64,000 bases of DNA from Roseateles amylovorans (GTDB taxonomy: Bacteria > Pseudomonadota > Gammaproteobacteria > Burkholderiales > Burkholderiaceae_C), in contig NZ_CP104562.2 in assembly GCF_025398155.2 (NCBI RefSeq), positions 4,030,001-4,094,000 on the forward strand. Direction: 5' to 3'. The notes below the pieces were generated by a model. It did not search any database and had not been told where the DNA came from. It saw nothing but the letters and a program-made list of their open reading frames with translations. The position numbers were made by a program, and so were the translations under genes. Position 1 is the stretch's first letter; each line of letters opens with the position of its first letter. Shown here piece after piece: positions 32,703-42,595 of this stretch.

Positions 32703-34082
32703 TCAGTGCGGCTCGTAGAGGTGGCGCCGGGTCAGCGGCACGGGCGCCGGTCCGCCGTCGCGCTTGCTGGCCAGGATCTGGTAGAGCCCCAGCTCGCCGG
32801 ATTCGAACTCCAATGCGCAGGCCGCCATGTACAGCCGCCAGACGCGGTAACGGGCTTCATCCACATGATGAAGCGCCGCCTCATGGCCCTGCTCCAGCCG
32901 CTGCACCCAAGCCCGCAGGGTCTTCGCATAGTGCATGCGCAGGCCCTCCACATCATGCAGTTCGAACTGCTGCTGCTCCATCACCTGCATCACGTGGCTG
33001 ACCCGGTCGAGTTCGCCGTCGGGGAACACATAGCGGTTGATGAAGCGGGAGGACAAGGCCTGGCCCCAGCCCTCCTCCTCATGGGTGATGCCGTGGTTCA
33101 TGAACAGGCCGCCGGGCTTGAGCAGCCGGTTCACGCAGCCGAAGTAGGTGGGCAGGTTGCGCAAGCCGACATGCTCGAACATGCCCACGCTGGCGATCTT
33201 GTCGAACTGGCCGGTCAGGTCACGGTAATCGCACAGCCGCACCGACACCTGCCCCTCCAGCCCGGCGGCGGCGATGCGCGCCTGCGCCAGGGTCGATTGA
33301 CGCTCCGACAGCGTGATGCCGGTCGCATGGACGCCGTAATGCCGGGCCGCATGGATCACCAGGGCGCCCCAGCCGCAGCCGATGTCCAGCAGCGTCTCAC
33401 CGGGCTGCAGCCGCAATTTGCGGCAGATATGGTCCAGCTTGGCCCATTGCGCCCGCTCCAGCGGCGTGTCCTCGGTCTCGTAGTAGGCGCAGGAATAGAC
33501 CATGGCCGGGTCCAGCCACAGCGCGTAGAACTCGTTGGAGAGGTTGTAATGGAAGGCGATCGCGGCCTTGTTTTCGTCCCGGCTGTGCCGCTGCACCCCC
33601 GCGGCACGCAAGCCAGCGGCGCTGGCGCCAGGGGGCGGGGCCAGCAGCCGCAGCGCCAGGCGCAGCCGGTCGCCCCAGGACAGCGTCAGCCCCGACAGAT
33701 GGTCCTTGAGCTGCAGCGCCGCAAAGAAATTACCCTCCACATCCAGCTCGCCGCTGAAATAGGCCTCGGCAAAGCGCAGCGGGTCGCGACCCATCAGCAG
33801 CCGACGCAGCGCGGTGGGATTGTTCAGCACCAGGGTGAAGGCCGGCGGCAGATGCGCCGCCTGGCCGCCCAGCCGGATGTGCCAGTTGCCCTGGCGCAGC
33901 ATCAAGCTGCCGGGATAGGCCTGGAACATCCGTTGCAGCAGGGTGACCCCGGCCGGGGGCAACGGCCCCGAAGCCCCGGCAAGCGGGCCCGGGACGCCGC
34001 TCTCTGGGCGCTCGGCCTCGGGCGCGGCATCGGGCGCGGTTTCGATCACGCTTTCGGCTTCGGACAGCAGTTCCTGATCCAT
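32703..34082 (-). CDS. cfa: Cyclopropane-fatty-acyl-phospholipid synthase family protein
   Basis: The protein has 459 residues from the ATG at 34082, which has AGAGGAA just upstream; the frame continues to 34268 without similarity. It transfers a methylene group from S-adenosylmethionine to unsaturated fatty-acyl chains of membrane phospholipids. The N-terminal lipid-binding domain (about 45-150) is followed by the methyltransferase domain: DENKAAIAFHYNLSNEFYALWLD, the SAM-binding LLDIGCGWGALVIHAARHYG, TLSERQSTLAQARI, and SVGMFEHVG with the bicarbonate-site Glu. HYAKTLRAWVQRL near the C-terminus is also typical. The gene is monocistronic, facing paralogue C convergently. Confidence 0.93.
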   Translation of the reverse strand: MDQELLSEAESVIETAPDAAPEAERPESGVPGPLAGASGPLPPAGVTLLQRMFQAYPGSLMLRQGNWHIRLGGQAAHLPPAFTLVLNNPTALRRLLMGRDPLRFAEAYFSGELDVEGNFFAALQLKDHLSGLTLSWGDRLRLALRLLAPPPGASAAGLRAAGVQRHSRDENKAAIAFHYNLSNEFYALWLDPAMVYSCAYYETEDTPLERAQWAKLDHICRKLRLQPGETLLDIGCGWGALVIHAARHYGVHATGITLSERQSTLAQARIAAAGLEGQVSVRLCDYRDLTGQFDKIASVGMFEHVGLRNLPTYFGCVNRLLKPGGLFMNHGITHEEEGWGQALSSRFINRYVFPDGELDRVSHVMQVMEQQQFELHDVEGLRMHYAKTLRAWVQRLEQGHEAALHHVDEARYRVWRLYMAACALEFESGELGLYQILASKRDGGPAPVPLTRRHLYEPH

Positions 34083-34759
34083 TCCATTCCTCTTGCACCA
34101 CGGGACAACAGGCTGAGAGGGTCGGGACCACACGGACCACACCGACGATGCCGCCCATCCGGGCGATCCTCCAGCGTACGAAGACCGTCTGTCCCCAAGC
34201 GGATCCGAGCGGTTCCGCTTCACCGGTGGCTGGGGCGCACGCGCTGCCGCAGGGCGGACCGCGTTCAATCGATCGCGGGCAAGCGCCTGCGGCGCTGGGG
34301 GGCCCTGTCCGAGCAGGTCAGAGCAGGTCAGAGCAGGTCCGAGCAGGCACCGACCGGCAAGGGACGACTGGGCGAACTGCGTTCGACATCACGATCGGCG
34401 TCGGCAGTGCAAGGCGCAAGGCGCAGGCTGCGAGGCCCGCGACATGGCCTCGTAGCGCCGGGCTATAGGCCGGCGGCCCCGGAGCAATTCATGTGCCTGC
34501 TCAAATCGGCAAGGCTGGCCAAGGCCGCACACGACGGCAGCGCCCTGGCCCCTCCGGCAGCGCCCCCTTTTAGACCGGGACAGCGGGATGGCGCGCCCTC
34601 CGGCAGCCTGCGGGGCGACCAGCGGTGCCTGAGACCCCCCGGGCACGTCCATCGCCCAAGGGAGTCATCACAGCGCCGTGCAGTCGGGCCACAATCAGCG
34701 CGATCCGCTCGACCACACCCCCAGCAAGCCTGCGAACAAACAAAGCCAAGGAGTGAGCC
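34083..34759. other. Noncoding region between cfa and acnA with 10-bp tandem repeat
   Basis: No credible gene is seen in these 677 bp. It must hold the divergent promoters of cfa and acnA. A short tandem array with unit AGCAGGTCAG lies at 34306-34346 (about four copies, two with C for A at the ninth base). The last 20 bases before acnA carry its ribosome-binding site (AAGGAGTGAGCC). Open frames here are short, Arg/Ala-rich and lack a start signal. Confidence 0.6.
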
Positions 34760-37513
<2,754 letters not shown>

Positions 37514-37818
37514 TTGCGCGCCTGATTCCAGTGCCTGATCGAGTGCCGCACCGAACGAGCGAACGAGAGACCGATCCAGGCGCCGCCTCGTTGGCGCCTG
37601 GGTGACGCATGGATCAGCCGACACCGCACCGGTCGCCGCAAGGCGACGGTGGCGGCGATCGAATCGGCGATCGATTTGGCGGACGGGATGGCTAGCGGCA
37701 TAGCTTGCGGGATGGCGTCTCGATCACGGCTGTCGAAATCAGCGCCTGTTGCACGTCATGAGGGTGGAACGGAAACGTCCACCCTCGTTTCTTTTGGACA
37801 GGCGCTCAGGAGACAGCC
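37514..37818 (+). other. Intergenic region after acnA
   Basis: This gap of 305 bp has no credible gene. It contains short direct repeats (gaacgagcgaacgag near 37552; cgatcgaatcggcgatcg near 37657) and a hairpin near its end described separately. The last 13 bases carry the ribosome-binding site of the YCII gene. Confidence 0.5.
37761..37795 (+). terminator. Putative rho-independent terminator between acnA and YCII gene
   Basis: An 8-bp perfect stem AGGGTGGA / TCCACCCT with a nine-base loop is followed by CGTTTCTTTT. This is the best intrinsic-terminator candidate in the window. It sits 248 bp after acnA and only 24 bp before the next ATG, so it could instead act as an attenuator-like leader element for the YCII gene. 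Confidence 0.6.
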
Positions 37819-38241
37819 ATGCGATTCATGATTCTGGTCAAGGCGACCACCCCCAGCGAAGCCGGCGACATGCCCACCACCGAGATGTTGGCCGAGATGG
37901 GGCGATTCAACGACGAGTTGGTGAAGGCCGGCGTGATGCTGGCCGGTGACGGTCTGCATCCCAGCCGCAAAGGCGCTCGGGTGCAGTTCTCTGGCCCGTC
38001 ACGCCGGGTGATCGATGGCCCGTTCGCCGAGACCAAGGAGCTGGTGGCCGGCTTCTGGATCTGGCAGTGCGCCTCGCAGCAGGAGGCGATCGAGTGGGTC
38101 AAGCGCTGTCCGAACCCGATGCCGGTGGATTCCGAGATCGAGATCCGCCAGATCTTCGAGCCTTCGGACTTCGGAGACGCGCTGACCCCTGAAGTGCAGG
38201 CGCAGTGGCAGGAGCAACAGGACGCCATCAAGCGGCGTTGA
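37819..38241 (+). CDS. YCII-family (DGPF-type) protein
   Basis: The protein has 140 residues. The family signature is clear: MRFMILVKATTPSEAG at the start, LHPSRKGARVQFSG, then IDGPFAETKELVAGFWIWQC (the DGPF core at 68-71 with K/E-LVAGFW). YCII-related proteins are small dimeric alpha-beta-barrel enzymes, mostly of unknown substrate, that often accompany ECF sigma factors. None is next to it here. The ribosome-binding site is CAGGAGAC. A hairpin ends 24 bp upstream of the start. The gene is likely monocistronic. Confidence 0.9.
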   Translation: MRFMILVKATTPSEAGDMPTTEMLAEMGRFNDELVKAGVMLAGDGLHPSRKGARVQFSGPSRRVIDGPFAETKELVAGFWIWQCASQQEAIEWVKRCPNPMPVDSEIEIRQIFEPSDFGDALTPEVQAQWQEQQDAIKRR

Positions 38242-38435
38242 CGCGCGGCGCTGCCAAGCGAGGCAGTGCCGAAACGATCCGATCCCGGTCCCGATCCGCA
38301 GGGCCGCGCCGAGACGCGGCAACATGAGCGGCGATTTGTGCGTCCCTTTGCGCGGGACATGCGCTGCGGGCGGATCCTCCCCCAGTCTGCGCGGAGGCTG
38401 GCCGCTGCGTGGGGGTTCCCACGCGATGGCCAGAA

Positions 38436-38470
38436 TTGCCACCGATCTACATTTCGACTAAAGTCGAAAT
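38436..38470 (+). promoter_or_regulatory. arsR promoter with overlapping ArsR operator; predicted leaderless start
   Basis: A -35 element TTGCCA (38436-38441), a 17-bp spacer and a -10 element TAAAGT (38459-38464) lie directly before arsR. An inverted repeat, ATTTCGACT and AGTCGAAAT separated by AA (38451-38470), covers the -10 element and abuts the ATG at 38471. The expected transcription start, seven bases after the -10, is the A of that ATG. ArsR repressors bind such palindromes and release them on arsenite binding, so the operon should autoregulate. Confidence 0.75.
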
Positions 38471-38794
38471 ATGGAAGAATCAGACGTTGTCAAAGCCCTG
38501 GGCGCCTTGGCGCAGCCGCTGCGGCTGCGGGTGTTTCGCGCGCTGGTGGTGGTGGGCGAGACCGGGCTGACGCCCGGCGCCATCCAGGAGGGCCTGGCGG
38601 TTCCGGCCGCCACCTTGTCCTTCCATCTCAAGGAACTGGTCGCTTCGGGCCTTGTGACCCAGGAACGTGCCAGTCGCCACCTGATCTACCGAGCGGCCTA
38701 TCCGCAGATGAATGCGCTGCTCGGCTACCTCACCGACAACTGCTGCGAAGGCGCGTCCTGCGCGGTGCCCTCCTCCACCCCCACCTGCTGCTGA
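38471..38794 (+). CDS. arsR: ArsR-family arsenite-responsive repressor
   Basis: The protein has 107 residues with a winged helix-turn-helix (LTPGAIQEGLAVPAATLSFHLKEL, about 33-56; LVTQERASRHLIYR is the wing). The cysteine-rich tail holds Cys91, Cys92 and Cys97 plus Cys106 and Cys107. That pattern resembles the C-terminal As(III) site of the Acidithiobacillus ferrooxidans ArsR (a Cys pair plus one Cys a few residues on), not the helix-alpha3 CVC site of plasmid R773. It is the first gene of the ars operon. There is no ribosome-binding site because the promoter and operator run up to the ATG. Confidence 0.95.
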   Translation: MEESDVVKALGALAQPLRLRVFRALVVVGETGLTPGAIQEGLAVPAATLSFHLKELVASGLVTQERASRHLIYRAAYPQMNALLGYLTDNCCEGASCAVPSSTPTCC

Positions 38795-38811
38795 CCCTCA
38801 GGCCATCGCCA

Positions 38812-39300
38812 ATGTCCATCCACATCCTCATCCTGTGCACCCACAACTCGGCCCGCAGCGTGCTGGCCGAAGCGCTGCTGAACCACTGGGCGCATCGCCT
38901 GGGCCGAGACTGGCGCGCCCACAGCGCCGGCAGCACACCCAGCGGTCGAATCAATCCGCATGCGCTCCAGGCGTTGGAGAGCGCCGGCATCGACGCCTCC
39001 GGCTGTCGCAGCAAAAGCTGGGACGAGTTTGTCGGTGAATCCGCGCCGGTGATGCGCATCGTCATCACCGTGTGCGACAGCGCGGCGGCAGAGCCCTGCC
39101 CCTACTGGCCGGGCAGCCCGGTGCGGGTGCACTGGGGCTTTGCCGATCCGTCCACCGCACCGGAGGCGGAGCGCGCGCAGGCCTTTGCGCTCACGCGCCA
39201 GGCCATCGGCTACCGCATGCTGCAACTGGCGCAACTGCCGCTGGATGCAATGACCGACGCCGAGCTGCAACAGGCGCTCGACGAGATCTCGAGGTCCTGA
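38812..39300 (+). CDS. arsC: Arsenate reductase, low-molecular-weight phosphatase type
   Basis: The protein has 162 residues. It reduces arsenate to arsenite in the cytoplasm. The catalytic P-loop is CTHNSAR (Cys9 to Arg15, a CX5R motif). TVCDSAAAEPCPYWPG places Cys88 and Cys96, the redox relay pattern of thioredoxin-coupled or related enzymes. The ATG at 38812 starts 17 bp after arsR; the frame is open much further upstream, but that part lies over arsR in another frame and is not coding. The product is exported by the ACR3 pump encoded next. Confidence 0.94.
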   Translation: MSIHILILCTHNSARSVLAEALLNHWAHRLGRDWRAHSAGSTPSGRINPHALQALESAGIDASGCRSKSWDEFVGESAPVMRIVITVCDSAAAEPCPYWPGSPVRVHWGFADPSTAPEAERAQAFALTRQAIGYRMLQLAQLPLDAMTDAELQQALDEISRS

Positions 39301-39303
39301 GCG

Positions 39304-40401
39304 ATGACCTCCATGCCTTCAGCACCAGCACCGGCACCGGCCACAGGCACGCCCAGCGGCCGGCCGGCCATCAGTTTCTTCGAGCACTATCTCACCCTGT
39401 GGGTGGGCCTGTGCATCGTCGCGGGCGTGGCCTTGGGCCAGTTCGTTCCGGGCCTGGCGCGCACGGTCGCTGCCTGGGAGGTGGCGCAAGTGAACCTGCC
39501 GGTCGGGTTGCTGATCTGGGTGATGATCATTCCGATGCTGCTGAAGATCGACTTCGGCGCGCTGGGACAGGTCGCCGCCCATGCCCGCGGCATCGGCGTG
39601 ACCCTGTTCATCAACTGGGCGGTCAAGCCGTTCTCGATGGCGTTGCTGGGCTGGCTGTTCATCCGCCATGCGTTTGCGGATTGGCTGCCGGCGGACCAAC
39701 TCGACAGCTATGTCGCCGGGCTCATCCTGCTGGCCGCCGCGCCCTGCACCGCGATGGTGTTTGTGTGGAGCCAGCTCTGCAAGGGCGACCCGTATTTCAC
39801 GCTGTCCCAAGTCGCGCTCAACGACGCGATCATGATCGTCGCCTTCGCTCCGTTGGTGGCGCTGCTGCTGGGGCTGTCCTCGATCACCGTGCCCTGGGAC
39901 ACGCTGATGACCTCGGTGGGGCTCTACATCCTCGTGCCGGTGGTGCTGTCCCAGCTGTGGCGTCGGCAGTTGCTCAAGCGGGGCACGGCTCACTTTCAAG
40001 CGGTGGTCGCGCGGCTGGGGCCGTTCTCCATCGCGGCGCTGCTGCTCACCCTGGTGCTGCTGTTCGCCTTCCAGGGCGATCGGATCATCGACCAGCCGCT
40101 GGTGATCGCGCTGCTGGCGGTGCCCATCCTGATCCAGGTGGTGTTGAATGCGGGGCTGGCGTACTGGCTCAATCGACGGCTGGGCGTGCGCCACTGCGTC
40201 GCGGGTCCGTCCGCGCTGATCGGTGCGAGCAACTTCTTCGAGCTGGCGGTGGCCACGGCGATCAGCCTGTTCGGTTTCCACTCCGGTGCGGCCTTGGCCA
40301 CGGTCGTCGGCGTGTTGATCGAGGTGCCGGTGATGCTTGCGGTGGTGGCCATCGTCAACCGGTCGCAGGCCTGGTATGAACAAGGAGCCTCACGTGGCTG
40401 A
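39304..40401 (+). CDS. acr3: ACR3-family arsenite efflux transporter
   Basis: The protein has 365 residues with ten predicted membrane segments. It expels arsenite by proton antiport. Diagnostic stretches are LTLWVGLCIVAGVALGQFVP, LLIWVMIIPMLLKIDFGAL and LAAAPCTAMVFVWSQL with the essential Cys148 in APCTAMVFVWS. GASNFFELAVATAISLFG near the C-terminus is also conserved. The N-terminal 25 residues are a cytoplasmic Ala/Pro tail. It starts three bases after arsC and ends inside the arsH start region, so it is co-translated with both. Confidence 0.95.
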   Translation: MTSMPSAPAPAPATGTPSGRPAISFFEHYLTLWVGLCIVAGVALGQFVPGLARTVAAWEVAQVNLPVGLLIWVMIIPMLLKIDFGALGQVAAHARGIGVTLFINWAVKPFSMALLGWLFIRHAFADWLPADQLDSYVAGLILLAAAPCTAMVFVWSQLCKGDPYFTLSQVALNDAIMIVAFAPLVALLLGLSSITVPWDTLMTSVGLYILVPVVLSQLWRRQLLKRGTAHFQAVVARLGPFSIAALLLTLVLLFAFQGDRIIDQPLVIALLAVPILIQVVLNAGLAYWLNRRLGVRHCVAGPSALIGASNFFELAVATAISLFGFHSGAALATVVGVLIEVPVMLAVVAIVNRSQAWYEQGASRG

Positions 40402-41116
40402 GCTGGAGCTGAGTTTCCCCGCGCTGGATCGCGCGCTGTTCGAGGTGCCGGATCCGGCGCGTCTGACCGCCGCGTCACCGTCCCGGCATCCGCCGCGCTT
40501 TCTGCTGCTCTACGGCTCGCTGCGCAGCCGCTCCTACAGCCGGTTGCTGAGCTTCGAGGCCGCCCGTCTGCTGACGGCGATGGGCGGCGAGGTACGCCTG
40601 TTCGATCCGTCGGGCCTGCCGCTGCCCGACGACGCACCGGACACCCATCCCAAGGTGCAGGAGCTGCGTCAACTGGCGGCCTGGTCCGAGGGCATGGTGT
40701 GGTGCTCACCGGAGCGCCACGGCGCGATGACCGGCGTGATGAAGTCGCAGATCGACTGGATCCCGCTGAGCACCGGCGCGATCCGGCCGACGCAGGGCAA
40801 GACGCTGGCGGTGATGCAGGTGTCCGGCGGCTCGCAAAGCTTCAATGCGGTCAATCAGATGCGCGTGCTGGGCCGATGGATGCGGATGCTGACCATCCCC
40901 AACCAGTCCTCGGTCGCGCAGGCGTATGCGGAGTTCACCGAGGAAGGTCGGATGAAGCCATCGTCGTATTACGACCGGGTGGTGGACGTCATGGAAGAAC
41001 TCTTCAAGTTCACGCTGCTGACCCGTGACCTCGGGCCTTGTCTGCTGGATCGCTACAGCGAGCGCAAGGAGTCGGCTGAGGCCACGGCTCAGCGGGTGAA
41101 GCAGAGCGCGATCTGA
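40394..41116 (+). CDS. arsH: ArsH, NADPH-dependent FMN oxidoreductase for organoarsenicals
   Basis: The protein has 240 residues from a GTG at 40394, chosen because AAGGAG lies six bases before it; ATG at 40376 (no ribosome-binding site) would add six residues. It is a flavodoxin-like enzyme that oxidises trivalent organoarsenicals. FLLLYGSLRSRSYSRLL is the FMN-phosphate loop. WCSPERHGAMTGVMKSQIDWIPL and VMQVSGGSQSFNAVNQMR are ArsH-specific. The start overlaps the end of acr3 by 8 bp. It closes the arsRC-acr3-arsH operon, so the cell handles inorganic and methylated arsenic. Confidence 0.94.
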   Translation: MAELELSFPALDRALFEVPDPARLTAASPSRHPPRFLLLYGSLRSRSYSRLLSFEAARLLTAMGGEVRLFDPSGLPLPDDAPDTHPKVQELRQLAAWSEGMVWCSPERHGAMTGVMKSQIDWIPLSTGAIRPTQGKTLAVMQVSGGSQSFNAVNQMRVLGRWMRMLTIPNQSSVAQAYAEFTEEGRMKPSSYYDRVVDVMEELFKFTLLTRDLGPCLLDRYSERKESAEATAQRVKQSAI

Positions 41117-41188
41117 TCGGACCTGAGCGATCTGATCGATCTGAGCGATGGGGTGGCGGTGCGCCAACCCAGGCTAAGCTTGGCGCCC

Positions 41189-41587
41189 ATGAAGCTGCTC
41201 CACCCTGCCCTGACCGCCACGCTGGCCCTGTCGCTGGCGCTCTCCCCGCTCCTTGCGGTGGCCGCGCCCACGGCGGCGCCGGTACGCGCCGAGATCGACA
41301 CCCTGCTGATTCAACTGCAGAAGTCCGGCTGCCAGTTCAGCCGCAACGGCAGTTGGTACAGCGGCGAGGAAGCGCGCACCCATCTGCTGCGCAAGCTCGA
41401 CTATCTGGAAGACAAGACCACCGTCCAGAGCACCGAGCAGTTCATCGAACTGGCGGCCACCAAGAGCAGCATGTCCGGCAAGGCGTATCAGGTGCGGTGC
41501 AGCCAGACGGCGGCGGTGGAGAGCCGGGAGTGGCTGGGGAAACAGCTGACGGCGATTCGGGGCGCGGGGAAGAAGCCCGCACCCTGA
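41189..41587 (+). CDS. DUF5329-like small secreted protein
   Basis: The protein has 132 residues with a Sec signal peptide (MKLLHPALTATLALSLALSPLLAVAA). The mature part reads EIDTLLIQLQKSGCQFSRNGSWYSGEEARTHL (given in part: GCQFSRNGSWYSGEEA), SMSGKAYQVRC and WLGKQL, the pattern of DUF5329 proteins. Two cysteines, one in each conserved block, could form a disulphide in the periplasm. The function is unknown. It follows arsH by 72 bp, which include a GATC-rich repeat (about 41113-41150), and is probably a separate unit. Confidence 0.85.
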   Translation: MKLLHPALTATLALSLALSPLLAVAAPTAAPVRAEIDTLLIQLQKSGCQFSRNGSWYSGEEARTHLLRKLDYLEDKTTVQSTEQFIELAATKSSMSGKAYQVRCSQTAAVESREWLGKQLTAIRGAGKKPAP

Positions 41588-41700
41588 CCTCGCACCGCTG
41601 ACTCGCTACTTGGCGTTTGAGCCGTCGTGCCGAGCGCCGTTCGGCCCATCGCGATGTCAGCGCGATCGCATACCGATGACGAGGCGGGTGCTGTTTCAGA

Positions 41701-42201
41701 TCAAGGCAGCGAGTAGGAGAACTCGTAGCTGTGCCGGCCCTTGTCCAGGATGATGTGGAAGGTGCCGCTCAGTCCCACCAGCTCATCGGTGCCGGAGTCC
41801 GGCACCACGGTGACCGACAGACTAGGCGCCCCCTTGTTCATGGTGCCGGTGTGCTGCAGCACAAAGCTGCCCTTCTTGCCATTGAGCGTGCCCTGCACCC
41901 GCTCGATGGCCACATAGCCCGCCGAGCCTTTGACGTCAGTGGTGGCGCTGAGCATCTGCCCTTGGGTGGTGGCCACCAGGTCGCCGGTGATCGTCTTGTC
42001 GATGGACATGCGACCGAGCTTGGAGCCGTCCGGCTGGCCTTCAAACGACAGGGGAAGGAGCTTGACGACGAAATCGCCTTTGGCAACCTGGGTCATGGAT
42101 CTGGCCTCGTTCGTTGGTCGAGTGGTCGGCGCCGTCTGCGACTGGGCCGACGGGGTGGCGATCAGGGCGGCGAGCAGGAGCAATGCAAAGCGCATGGGCA
42201 T
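41701..42201 (-). CDS. DUF3224 domain-containing exported protein
   Basis: The protein has about 166 residues from the ATG at 42201; the ATG at 42195 is equally possible. Both give a Sec signal peptide (MRFALLLLAALIATPSAQSQ). The frame stays open to 42327 without similarity. The domain follows as a lipocalin-like barrel: GDFVVKLLPLSFEG, KTITGDLVATTQGQMLSA, YVAIERVQGTLNGKKGSFVLQHTG and the closing HSYEFSYSLP. DUF3224 proteins are usually cytoplasmic and uncharacterised, so an exported version is slightly unusual. It is convergent with the DUF5329-like gene. Confidence 0.85.
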   Translation of the reverse strand: MPMRFALLLLAALIATPSAQSQTAPTTRPTNEARSMTQVAKGDFVVKLLPLSFEGQPDGSKLGRMSIDKTITGDLVATTQGQMLSATTDVKGSAGYVAIERVQGTLNGKKGSFVLQHTGTMNKGAPSLSVTVVPDSGTDELVGLSGTFHIILDKGRHSYEFSYSLP

Positions 42202-42595
42202 CAGGTGTTGGTGTGGGTGCGCCATTGGGCGAAGGACTTGCGACCTCGCGGCGATGGCCAGAATCGCCTGGCGCAGACCCTCGATGACGCAATGGGTGGA
42301 CGCGCATTGGATCGAGGAGATCGACAACCCACTTTGCCATTCGCACCCCTGCCCTGCAAATGCGGGTTTTCACATCTCCGGCGGCAAGACCGCCGACAGG
42401 GGACACGCCGAGAAGACATCGTCGACCTGGTGAGGCGGGGGAATGGCGGCGAGCCCCCGCAATCCCCGGCAATCGCGCACGTTGCGTCGCCACTCTGACC
42501 TGCGATTGACCGCCATCGACGGCCTTCGATGCCCCCTCGCCCCATAATCCTTTGCTGCCGAGGCCGCTCACGAGCCTCGCTCCGGAGGAGATTCC
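42202..42595. other. Divergent intergenic region between DUF3224 and SH3-domain genes
   Basis: No credible gene is seen in these 394 bp. A CATAAT hexamer at 42543-42548 is the best -10 candidate for the SH3-domain gene, about 50 bases before its ATG, but no matching -35 is seen. A small GGCGG/CCGCC hairpin lies at 42380-42394. The ribosome-binding site GGAGGAG is at the right edge. Confidence 0.45.

Noticed and set aside
34148..34468. 106-codon open frame between cfa and acnA
   Set aside because: It is low-complexity, reads through the 10-bp repeat and has no start signal or similarity to a known family.
38266..38811. Upstream extension of arsC through arsR
   Set aside because: The frame is open, but it overlaps arsR entirely in a different frame, and the conserved ArsC start is the ATG at 38812.
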